Part shown: piece after piece, positions 1-8,009 of the stretch | Position numbering within the stretch: the first letter of the stretch is position 1 | Layout of the letters: every line of letters begins with the position of its first letter | From: an uncultured Lachnospiraceae bacterium | GTDB taxonomy: Bacteria; Bacillota; Clostridia; Lachnospirales; Lachnospiraceae | Length of the DNA stretch: 64,000 nucleotides | Assembly: GCA_947245585.1 (NCBI GenBank) | Contig: CAMXPV010000009.1 | Coordinates: forward strand, 1-64,000 | Direction of reading: 5' to 3' | Notes under the pieces: generated by a model | What the model was told of the DNA's origin: nothing | The model's database searches: none | What the model saw: the letters and a program-made list of their open reading frames with translations, nothing else | Made by a program: the position numbers and the translations under genes

Positions 1-253
1 GTTCGGCTAAGTGTGGCGAAAATTCATCGTCACGTTTTCGAGAATCCGGGTTACAAAGTAATTTCATGTCTTTTACTTCCAATTTTTTCTTCAAATCAAT
101 CAATGCCTCAAAATAGTTTTCCCCTTCACCCCAAATGATACAATTTTCCCATTCAAATTTAACTCGATATTTTTCTTTCTCTTCATATAAATAAATTGTT
201 GTTTTATGCTCCTTGCCATTAATTGAACATAAAATCTCGTACCTATCTTCCAT
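1..253 (-). CDS. Partial CDS (3' end outside window): small orphan protein resembling polymorphic-toxin immunity proteins
   Basis: Minus-strand reading from ATG at 253: MEDRYEILCSINGKEHKTTIYLYEEKEKYRVKFEWENCIIWGEGENYFEALIDLKKKLEVKDMKLLCNPDSRKRDDEFSPHLAE..., open to the window edge; preceded by a TTGGAA-16-TATAAT promoter. Confidence 0.55.
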   Translation of the reverse strand, partial: MEDRYEILCSINGKEHKTTIYLYEEKEKYRVKFEWENCIIWGEGENYFEALIDLKKKLEVKDMKLLCNPDSRKRDDEFSPHLAE

Positions 254-302
254 TGTTGCCTCCATACTTAAGATTAGAAATCAACTCCCCACCAACCCAT
301 TT

Positions 303-350
303 TTTTCATTATAACAGAACCCCACAAGGTTCCAAAACATCAATATTTCT
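303..350. repeat. Degenerate half copy (C) of the promoter repeat
   Basis: cattataacagaaccccacaaggttccaaaacatcaatattt versus cattataacaaacccccgcaaagtttcaaaacggcaatattt. Confidence 0.65.
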
Positions 351-403
351 TCTGTCCCAGCTTGGAATCGTTAAGGAGAATATTGCAACATTTTATGTTT
401 TAA

Positions 404-808
404 TTATTTTTTACGATAATATTTCACTATTATTTTGTTCATTTCATCATCGCGAAATGATTCAATCATTTCTTTTAACGTCATATCACCTTCCATTTTA
501 TCTAAACTCAGTCCATGCTGCAGCATCAACTCAAGAATATCATTGTTTTTCTCATTCATTTTTCCTAACGCTTCTAAAACAGGAGAAACCCCTCTTTTAT
601 CATTTACATTAGGATTAGCACCTACCTCCAACAATACCTTTACCGCTTCCAAATAATGACTTTGACATGCCCTGTGAAGGTATGACATCCCTTTATCATC
701 TTGGAAATCCGGATCATCAACATTTCTAAGTTTTTGTAATAAATCATCAGATTTTTCAAAACCTAATCTACAAAAAATTTCATCTCTGCTATACATATTT
801 GGATACAT
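404..808 (-). CDS. Ankyrin-repeat protein (134 aa)
   Basis: ORF with ankyrin pattern (GMSYLHRACQSHYLEAVKVLLEVGANPNVNDKRGVSPVLEALG). Confidence 0.8.
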   Translation of the reverse strand: MYPNMYSRDEIFCRLGFEKSDDLLQKLRNVDDPDFQDDKGMSYLHRACQSHYLEAVKVLLEVGANPNVNDKRGVSPVLEALGKMNEKNNDILELMLQHGLSLDKMEGDMTLKEMIESFRDDEMNKIIVKYYRKK

Positions 809-908
809 TTTCTTACTCCTTTCTCTTCCAAGATAATACTACCATTTTTATCATGACGGAAAGCGGTAAGACTTCCCGCATGGATACATTCAATCGCCTG
901 TTTCTTCC

Positions 909-1000
909 ATTATAACAAACCCCCGCAAAGTTTCAAAACGGCAATATTTACGGGAAACGGTTATTTACCTTGAAATCCCCCTGTTTTATGTATAATGGTA
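909..1000. repeat. Divergent-promoter direct repeat, copy A
   Basis: Nearly identical to 1395-1487 (about 3 differences in ~92 bp); contains minus TTGAAA-16-TATAAT and plus TTGAAA-15-TATAAT. Confidence 0.85.
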
Positions 1001-1052
1001 GGAACAGCCATGCGTTAAAAGTGAACCGCTACTAAAAAATCTTTTACTAATA

Positions 1053-1158
1053 TTGCATTGACAATCTGCATATGCTATAATGCCGATAGGCAATTAAGAA
1101 GTCAGTGGATCTAAGTATTCACAAACGAAAACCCCGGAGCGGCTACTCCGGGGTTTTC
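1053..1158 (+). ncRNA. Candidate antitoxin RNA (par RNAII-like): promoter plus ~70-nt RNA
   Basis: TTGCAT(1053-1058)-17-TATAAT(1076-1081) with extended TGn; RNA ends at the 13-bp-stem terminator 1127-1158; 1098-1122 matches 1246-1270 (toxin start region) at 21/25. Confidence 0.65.
1127..1158. terminator. Shared bidirectional intrinsic terminator
   Basis: GAAAACCCCGGAG-CGGCTA-CTCCGGGGTTTTC, perfect 13-bp stem between convergent units. Confidence 0.85.
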
Positions 1159-1166
1159 ATTTTGGG

Positions 1167-1262
1167 CTAGTTGTCATAGTGATCGCCATCTAACCACTTG
1201 ATGATGTAGTGGCAAGCTACACCAGCCATGACGGCGATTAAAAACGAAGTCAGTGTCTCCAA
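1167..1262 (-). CDS. Candidate type I toxin peptide, Fst-like (31 aa)
   Basis: GGAGG-7-TTG start; METLTSFLIAVMAGVACHYIIKWLDGDHYDN*: hydrophobic helix followed by W-L-D and a charged tail; upstream extended -10 TGATATTAT (minus, 1308-1316). Confidence 0.7.
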   Translation of the reverse strand: METLTSFLIAVMAGVACHYIIKWLDGDHYDN

Positions 1263-1394
1263 ATATTCACCTCCTCCCCGTCGTCGGTTTGGGTTGACAA
1301 CATAGCCATAATATCACATATTCCAACACGATTCTACATTAAGGATCAAAAATCATACTAGACTATATTTTTTATTCTAAAATGCTTTTTCTGC

Positions 1395-1487
1395 CTTATA
1401 ACAAACCCCCACAAAGTTTCAAAACGGCAATATTTACGGGAAACGGTTATTTTCCTTGAAAATCCCCCTGTTTTATGTATAATGGTA
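1395..1487. repeat. Divergent-promoter direct repeat, copy B; plus promoter serves the ABC-F gene
   Basis: Copy of 909-1000; plus TTGAAA(1456-1461)-16-TATAAT(1478-1483) about 50 nt upstream of the ABC-F ATG. Confidence 0.85.
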
Positions 1488-1534
1488 TGAGTAACCAAAA
1501 TAAGCAGAAAGCATAGAAAAAATGAGGTTTCGAT

Positions 1535-3175
1535 ATGATACAGGCAAACAACGTAACATTACGCGTAGGAAAAAAGGCCCTCTTTGAGGACGTAAATATC
1601 AAATTCACCGAAGGCAACTGTTATGGGTTAATCGGCGCAAACGGCGCCGGAAAATCCACCTTCTTAAAAATTCTGTCAGGCGTTTTGGAGACCACAAACG
1701 GCGATGTGACAATCACCCCCGGCCAGCGTCTCTCCGTACTGGAGCAGGACCACTTCAAGTATGATGCCTACCCTGTGATGGATACGGTCATCATGGGCAA
1801 TGAGCGGCTTTACCAAATCATGAAGGAGAAGGATGCCATCTATGCCAAGGAGGATTTCTCCGACGAGGACGGCATCCGCGCAAGCGAACTGGAAGCGGAA
1901 TTTGCTGAAATGGACGGATGGGATGCGGAGACCAACGCCGCCATGCTCCTAAACGGCCTTGGCATTGAGACCGACATGCACTACAGTGAAATGTCCACCT
2001 TAAACGGTAACGAAAAAGTCAAGGTACTTCTCGCCAAAGCCCTGTTCGGCAATCCCGACATATTGCTTCTGGACGAGCCCACGAACCATCTGGATCTGGA
2101 TGCCATCGCATGGTTGGAGGAGTTTTTGATTAACTTTAACAACACGGTGATCGTGGTCTCCCATGACCGCTATTTCCTGAATAAGGTCTGCACCCATATC
2201 GCGGATATCGACTACGGAAAAATCCAGCTCTATGCGGGCAACTATGACTTCTGGTATGAGTCGAGCCAGTTGATCATCAAGCAGCGCAAGGAAGCGAACA
2301 AGAAAAAAGAGGAGCAGATCAAAGAACTGCAGGAGTTTATCTCCCGCTTTTCCGCCAACGCAAGTAAATCCAAGCAGGCGACTTCCAGAAAGCGCGCCCT
2401 GGAAAAAATCGAGTTGGACGACATCCGGCCCTCCAGCCGTAAATATCCTTACATCGACTTCCGGCCAGAGCGTGAAATCGGCAACGAGGTACTCACTGTG
2501 GAAGGTATCAGCAAGACCGTAAACGGCGAAAAGGTCCTCGACAATATTTCCTTCATCGTAGGCCATGACGACAAGATTGCCTTCGTGGGCGGCAACGAAC
2601 TGGCAAAAACCACCCTCTTCCAGATCCTGACCGGTGAGATCGAACCGGACGAGGGAACTTACAAGTGGGGCGTTACCACCTCTCAGGCCTATTTTCCGAA
2701 GGACAACACGGCGGAATTTGATAACGATTACACCATCACCGACTGGCTCATGGGTTACTCTCCCGTCAAGGACGTGACCTATGTGCGCGGTTTCCTCGGC
2801 CGTATGCTCTTTGCCGGCGAGGACGGCGTAAAAAAGGTGAAGGTACTCTCCGGCGGCGAGAAGGTACGGTGTCTTCTCTCCAAAATGATGATCAGCGGTG
2901 CCAACTGTCTGCTCTTTGACGAGCCCACAAACCATCTGGACATGGAAGCCATCACCGCCTTAAACGAAGGCATGAAGAAATTCAAGGGCGTGGAGCTTTT
3001 CTCCTGCCACGACCATCAGGTGGTACAGACCACAGCCAACCGCATTATGGAAATTCTGCCGGATGGCAGTCTGATTGATAAGATCACCACCTACGACGAG
3101 TATCTGGAAAATGACGAGATGGCGAGAAAGCGCACCGTCTACACCAGCACTGCAAACGAGGAAGAGGACGACTGA
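1535..3175 (+). CDS. ABC-F family ATP-binding protein (YbiT/EttA-like)
   Basis: Two ABC domains with GANGAGKST, LSGGEKVR and LLLDEPTNHLD motifs and ABC-F linker. Confidence 0.93.
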   Translation: MIQANNVTLRVGKKALFEDVNIKFTEGNCYGLIGANGAGKSTFLKILSGVLETTNGDVTITPGQRLSVLEQDHFKYDAYPVMDTVIMGNERLYQIMKEKDAIYAKEDFSDEDGIRASELEAEFAEMDGWDAETNAAMLLNGLGIETDMHYSEMSTLNGNEKVKVLLAKALFGNPDILLLDEPTNHLDLDAIAWLEEFLINFNNTVIVVSHDRYFLNKVCTHIADIDYGKIQLYAGNYDFWYESSQLIIKQRKEANKKKEEQIKELQEFISRFSANASKSKQATSRKRALEKIELDDIRPSSRKYPYIDFRPEREIGNEVLTVEGISKTVNGEKVLDNISFIVGHDDKIAFVGGNELAKTTLFQILTGEIEPDEGTYKWGVTTSQAYFPKDNTAEFDNDYTITDWLMGYSPVKDVTYVRGFLGRMLFAGEDGVKKVKVLSGGEKVRCLLSKMMISGANCLLFDEPTNHLDMEAITALNEGMKKFKGVELFSCHDHQVVQTTANRIMEILPDGSLIDKITTYDEYLENDEMARKRTVYTSTANEEEDD

Positions 3176-3177
3176 TC

Positions 3178-4062
3178 ATGCGGGCAATCGATCTGCACAC
3201 CCACACCGCCAAGTCGGACGGCAGCTATACTCCGGCAGCGTTGGTTGATTATGCCATTGAAAAAGATCTGGCGGCCGTAGCCATCACGGATCACGACAGC
3301 ATTGAGGGACTGGACGAAGCCCTCTCCCATGCGGCTGCCTTACGTAAAAAGGGGCTTCCCTCCGTGGAGGTGGTTCCGGGCATAGAATTTTCCACCAAAT
3401 ATGAAAAACAGGACGTGCACATCGTAGGCCTCTATATCGCCTACGACGGTGCTCTCTTTCAGCAGGCGCTTCAAAATTTTGTAGACTCCCGCGAAGGCCG
3501 AAACATCAAAATGTGCAAAAATCTACAGGAGGCAGGAATCGGCATTTCCTACGAAAAATTGCAGGAAATGTATCCGGGCGCGGTCATCACAAGGGCCCAT
3601 TATGCCTCTTTTCTCTGCGAGTACGGCTACGTCAAAAACCGCCAGGATGCCTTTGCCAAATATCTGGGCGATCACACGAAGTATTTCGTTCCGCGGGAGA
3701 AAGTGACGCCTGCCCAAGCCGTGGAGCTGATTCGGAAAGCAGACGGCGTTCCCATCCTGGCCCACCCGCCACTCTACCACATGGGAAACGAAAGGTTGGA
3801 TGCGCTTGTCTCCTCCCTGAAAGAAGACGGCCTTATGGGCATCGAAAGTTTCTACAGCACCTACACCAATCAGGATGTGCGGGATATGTTAAGACTCGCG
3901 GATAAGTATGATCTGCTCCTAAGCGGCGGCTCCGACTTCCACGGCGCCAACAAGCCCGGACTGGACTTAGGCTGCGGCTACGGCAAGTTGTTTGTCCCGG
4001 AGGATCTGCTTGTCAAAATCAAGGAGGCGCGTCGCCCGGCAAAGACCGGCGGCAGCGATTGA
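3178..4062 (+). CDS. PHP-domain metal-dependent phosphoesterase
   Basis: IDLHTHTAKSDGSYTPAALV, ITDHDS, GSDFHG motifs. Confidence 0.92.
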   Translation: MRAIDLHTHTAKSDGSYTPAALVDYAIEKDLAAVAITDHDSIEGLDEALSHAAALRKKGLPSVEVVPGIEFSTKYEKQDVHIVGLYIAYDGALFQQALQNFVDSREGRNIKMCKNLQEAGIGISYEKLQEMYPGAVITRAHYASFLCEYGYVKNRQDAFAKYLGDHTKYFVPREKVTPAQAVELIRKADGVPILAHPPLYHMGNERLDALVSSLKEDGLMGIESFYSTYTNQDVRDMLRLADKYDLLLSGGSDFHGANKPGLDLGCGYGKLFVPEDLLVKIKEARRPAKTGGSD

Positions 4063-4075
4063 CAGGGAGGATAGG

Positions 4076-4912
4076 ATGAAGTTATTATTCACGGATTTAG
4101 ACGATACGCTCTTAAACAATCAAAGTCTGGTTTCCCCTGAGTCGAAAGCCTTTCTGGACGAATTTCTTTCTGACGGCAACCGCCTGATTCTCTCCTCCGG
4201 CAGGCCGCTCGCAAGCGTTCTGGAAGTGAAAGAACAGGCCGGGCTGCACCACCCCGGTATCTTTGTCAGCAGCTCCAACGGCACACTGGTCTACGACTGC
4301 GACAACCGGCGTATCATCATGAAGAAATGTCTTCCCCTCTCCTACGTCTCCTATCTGCAGGAACAGGCAAATGCGCTCTCTCTGCACATCCACACCTACC
4401 GCGAGGAGACAGGCAAGAGCGATGCCATTATCTCCGCCACAGACAGCGCGGAAATCCAATATTACCGCCGAAGAGTGCACCTGCCTCTGATCATCAGTGA
4501 AAATCTGAGCGCTCCTCTCAAAGAAGGCCCTTGCAAACTATTGGCTATTAGTTTACATAACTCTGATAAATTGGAGACATTCCGCAGAAATATTGCAGAC
4601 TGGGCAGCAGACAAAATCCAAACCATCTATTCCAACAAACAATATCTGGAGCTCTTTGACAAAAGTGCGGGCAAAGGCAGTTCCCTGCTCTTTTTGTGCG
4701 ACTATCTGGGCGTTCCCGTCTCCGATGCCTATGCCGCCGGGGACGCGGACAACGACATCTCCATGCTGGAGGCTGCCGGCTGCGGCATCGCCATGAAAAA
4801 TGCCACAGACAAAGTGAAAGCCCACGCCGACGTTGTCACAGACCTAACCAACGACCAGAATGGGCTTGCGGACATCATGTACAAGCTGTTATCAAAGAAT
4901 ACAAAACATTGA
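4076..4912 (+). CDS. HAD superfamily (Cof-type) hydrolase
   Basis: MKLLFTDLDDTLLNN and GDADNDISMLEAAGCGIAMKNA; ATG at 4076 preceded by GGGAGG. Confidence 0.92.
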   Translation: MKLLFTDLDDTLLNNQSLVSPESKAFLDEFLSDGNRLILSSGRPLASVLEVKEQAGLHHPGIFVSSSNGTLVYDCDNRRIIMKKCLPLSYVSYLQEQANALSLHIHTYREETGKSDAIISATDSAEIQYYRRRVHLPLIISENLSAPLKEGPCKLLAISLHNSDKLETFRRNIADWAADKIQTIYSNKQYLELFDKSAGKGSSLLFLCDYLGVPVSDAYAAGDADNDISMLEAAGCGIAMKNATDKVKAHADVVTDLTNDQNGLADIMYKLLSKNTKH

Positions 4913-5170
4913 TCATCCCTCGACGATGAGGTATCTGCCGTCCCCCACGTCAAATACTTCATCTGCTTCTAAAATCTCCTCCTCGTCGGCACCCTCCATA
5001 TCGATGCCTTCCTCCTCAAAGAATTCCCACACCTCTTTCACGGAGTTCACTACCACCGCCATACATTCCTCCAGAAAATTCTCCGCCTCCTCGTAGGTTT
5101 CGGCTACCTTTTCCGGATAAAGCTGCAGTTGGTTCTCCAAAAAGCACTGCACAACCTTCTCGTCAAACAT
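4913..5170 (-). CDS. Hypothetical acidic protein (85 aa)
   Basis: Intact ORF in the gap between converging genes. Confidence 0.6.
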   Translation of the reverse strand: MFDEKVVQCFLENQLQLYPEKVAETYEEAENFLEECMAVVVNSVKEVWEFFEEEGIDMEGADEEEILEADEVFDVGDGRYLIVEG

Positions 5171-5235
5171 CGTTCGTCCCTCCCCGTTTTCATTATAGTT
5201 TACATAACTTAACTATCTTTTCAAAAAACAAATCG

Positions 5236-5823
5236 TTACACCAGTCCACGCTTCTTAAGCTCCTGGCAAAGCCGCCCCACCGGCAGTCCCACCACATTGT
5301 TATAATCTCCACAGATTCCCTGAATATGCGCCGCGCAGAGTCCCTGGATCGCATAGGCCCCCGCCTTATCCATGGGCTCGCCGCTGTCCACGTATCTTTG
5401 AATCTCCTCATCGGTCATGGCATACATGGTGACATCGGTGCACTCGGAAAAAGTGGCGTACATGGGCGGCATATCCTTATATTTCCACGCAAGGGTCACT
5501 CCCGTGTAGACCTGATGGCTGCCGCCCTGCAGTTCTTTTAACATCCGCTTCGCGTCTTCCTTGTCCGCAGGTTTTCCCAGGATCTTTCCCCAAGCGCTCA
5601 CCACCGTATCCGCCCCGATGACAACAAAGTCCTCTTTTCCTTCCGCCGCCAGTCGTCCGCAGACATCCACCGCCTTCTGATAAGATAACTCTTCCACCAC
5701 CCCGTCAGGCGCCTCTTTCGTGGTCTTCTCCTCCACCGTACTCGGCACAACCTTGAAGGAGAGGCCCACCTGTCTAAGCAGTTCCTTTCGTCTTGGCGAT
5801 GCCGAAGCCAGATATAGTTTCAT
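5236..5823 (-). CDS. maf: Maf family nucleotide pyrophosphatase
   Basis: MKLYLASASPRRKELLRQVGLSFKVVPS, VVIGADTVVS. Confidence 0.92.
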   Translation of the reverse strand: MKLYLASASPRRKELLRQVGLSFKVVPSTVEEKTTKEAPDGVVEELSYQKAVDVCGRLAAEGKEDFVVIGADTVVSAWGKILGKPADKEDAKRMLKELQGGSHQVYTGVTLAWKYKDMPPMYATFSECTDVTMYAMTDEEIQRYVDSGEPMDKAGAYAIQGLCAAHIQGICGDYNNVVGLPVGRLCQELKKRGLV

Positions 5824-5845
5824 TTGCAGGTCTCCTCTCTCCATT

Positions 5846-7972
5846 TTACGTGGGGTGTACCTTCGGGATAAAGACCCGCTTGTGGGCCGTCCCCGCCTTC
5901 TCTCTCGCCGCCGTCCGCGCCGCTTCGCAGAATGATAACTGGGCGTTAAACTTTTCCTTCCCCCGCCCATCCACTTTGGCATAACTGCCGTCCGGCTGCA
6001 AAATCTGCGCCTTTACCGTATCCCTAAGCTGACTGTCCAATATCATCTTCAACCGCTCCTGCAGCGCCGGTTTCTCAATCGGAAAGAGAATCTCCACTCT
6101 CCGCTCCAGATTTCTCGGCATCCAGTCCGCACTGGCACAGTAGTATTCCGGCTTGCCGTCGTTCTCGAAATAGAAGATTCTGGCATGTTCCAAAAAATTA
6201 CCCACGATGGAACGCACCGTAATATTTTCGCTGATGCCCGGAATCCCCACGCGCAGGCAGCAAATCCCCCGCACAATCAGATCGATCTTCACCCCGGCTG
6301 CACTGGCCGCATAGAGGGCCTCTATCACATCCTTGTCGCACAGCGCGTTCATCTTCGCAGTAATCCCGGCGGGCCTTCCCGCCAGCGCGTGCTCTTTCTC
6401 CCGCTCAATCAATCGAAGGAAACGGTCTTTGAGCCAATGAGGCGCAAGGGAAAGCCGGTTCCAACTTCTCGGCTCCGAATACCCCGACAACATATTAAAC
6501 ACTGCCGTGGCATCTTCCCCGATCATCTCGGAGCAGGTGAAATATCCCACATCGGTATAGAGCTTTGCCGTGGAATCATTATAATTGCCGGTGCCCAGAT
6601 GGACGTAACGCCGAATCCCGTTTTCCTCCCGTCTGACAACAAGCGTTATTTTACTGTGTGTCTTAAGCCCCACCAGTCCGTAAATGACATGGCAGCCCGC
6701 CTTCTCCAGTTTCTTTGCCCAGACGATATTGTTCTCCTCGTCAAACCGGGCCTTCAGCTCCACCAAAACGGAGACCTGTTTGCCGTTCTCCGCCGCCTGT
6801 TCCAGCGCCGCGATAATGGGCGAATTGCCGCTGACCCGGTAAAGGGTCTGCTTGATGGCGAGCACATCCGGATCTTTGGCCGCCTGTCTGACAAACCGCA
6901 CCACCGGCTCAAAACTCTGATAGGGATGGTGCATGAGAATATCCCCTTCCCGGATTCTCTCAAACACATTGGCATCCTCCGGCAGCTCCGGCACCGTCTG
7001 GGGCGGCAGATAGCGGTGTTCTTTCAGATGGTCAAATCCTTCCATACCGTAAAGTTTCATCAAAAAGGTCAGATCCAGCGGCCCCGCTATGGCAAAGACA
7101 TCCTCCTTTGGCACCTTCAATTCTTCCCTAATCAGTTTGAGAAGGCGATTGTCAATGCCTTCCTCCACCTCCAGACGGATCACCTGTCCCCACTGTCTCT
7201 TTTTTAACTGTTTCTCGATCTCCTGCAGAAGATCTTCCGCCTCCTCCTCCTCGATGGTCAGATCTGCATTTCGCATAACACGGAAAGGATGGGTGCAGAC
7301 AATGTCATAATTCAAAAAAAGTTTGTGTATGTTCCGCTCAATAATTTCCTCCAGAAGAATCAGTCTCCGCCCCTCGCCGGAAGGAAGTTCCACCAGACGG
7401 TCAAGGACACTTGGCACCTGCACCATGGCAAATTCCATCTCCCCGTCCCCGTTCTTCTTCGTCATCAGCGCTCCCAGATTCAGGGATTTATTCCGGATCA
7501 ACGGAAAAGGTCTGGAGGAATCCACCGCCATGGGCGTAAGCACCGGGTAGACATTTTCCGTAAAGAAATTGTCTGCAAAGGCACTCTCCTCCTTCGTCAT
7601 GTCCTCATGGTGGGTGACGATGCGAAGTCCGTTCGCCGACAGCTGCGGCAAAAGAGAGCGATTGTACGTGTTGTACTGTCTGTCCACCAACTGATGGGTT
7701 TTCTCATTCACCGCGGCAAGCTGCTCGGAAGCCGTCATGCCTGCGATATCCCGCTTTTTGTAACCCGCGGCCACCATGTCCATCAAATATGCCACTCTCA
7801 CCATAAAAAATTCATCCAAATTTGACGCAGTAATGCTTAAAAACTTCAACCGCTCAAACAACGGCATCTGCTTGTCTCTCGCCTCCGAAAGCACCCGCTC
7901 GTTGAAGAGCAGCCAACTCAGCTCCCGGTTCGTATAATACGCTTCATCGGAAAATGTACTCTCCTTTGCCAT
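5846..7972 (-). CDS. ppk1: Polyphosphate kinase 1
   Basis: NRELSWLLFNERVLSEA, LKARFDEENNIVWAKKLEKAGCHVIYG, THSKITLVVRRE. Confidence 0.95.
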   Translation of the reverse strand: MAKESTFSDEAYYTNRELSWLLFNERVLSEARDKQMPLFERLKFLSITASNLDEFFMVRVAYLMDMVAAGYKKRDIAGMTASEQLAAVNEKTHQLVDRQYNTYNRSLLPQLSANGLRIVTHHEDMTKEESAFADNFFTENVYPVLTPMAVDSSRPFPLIRNKSLNLGALMTKKNGDGEMEFAMVQVPSVLDRLVELPSGEGRRLILLEEIIERNIHKLFLNYDIVCTHPFRVMRNADLTIEEEEAEDLLQEIEKQLKKRQWGQVIRLEVEEGIDNRLLKLIREELKVPKEDVFAIAGPLDLTFLMKLYGMEGFDHLKEHRYLPPQTVPELPEDANVFERIREGDILMHHPYQSFEPVVRFVRQAAKDPDVLAIKQTLYRVSGNSPIIAALEQAAENGKQVSVLVELKARFDEENNIVWAKKLEKAGCHVIYGLVGLKTHSKITLVVRREENGIRRYVHLGTGNYNDSTAKLYTDVGYFTCSEMIGEDATAVFNMLSGYSEPRSWNRLSLAPHWLKDRFLRLIEREKEHALAGRPAGITAKMNALCDKDVIEALYAASAAGVKIDLIVRGICCLRVGIPGISENITVRSIVGNFLEHARIFYFENDGKPEYYCASADWMPRNLERRVEILFPIEKPALQERLKMILDSQLRDTVKAQILQPDGSYAKVDGRGKEKFNAQLSFCEAARTAAREKAGTAHKRVFIPKVHPT

Positions 7973-8009
7973 CCCCCTATGGCCTCCTTTTCAATCATTC
8001 CGGGCCGTG

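Noticed and set aside
223-612. 129-aa plus-strand ORF
   Set aside because: Overlaps the ankyrin gene antisense and lacks a plausible RBS or family resemblance
1058-1081. TTGACA at 1058-1063 as -35 for the RNA promoter
   Set aside because: Spacer to TATAAT would be 12 nt; TTGCAT at 1053 with 17-nt spacing and an extended -10 fits better
2000-2935. 311-aa minus-strand ORF
   Set aside because: Antisense to the ABC-F gene; mirror-frame artefact
6185-7207. 340-aa plus-strand ORF
   Set aside because: Antisense to ppk1; mirror-frame artefact
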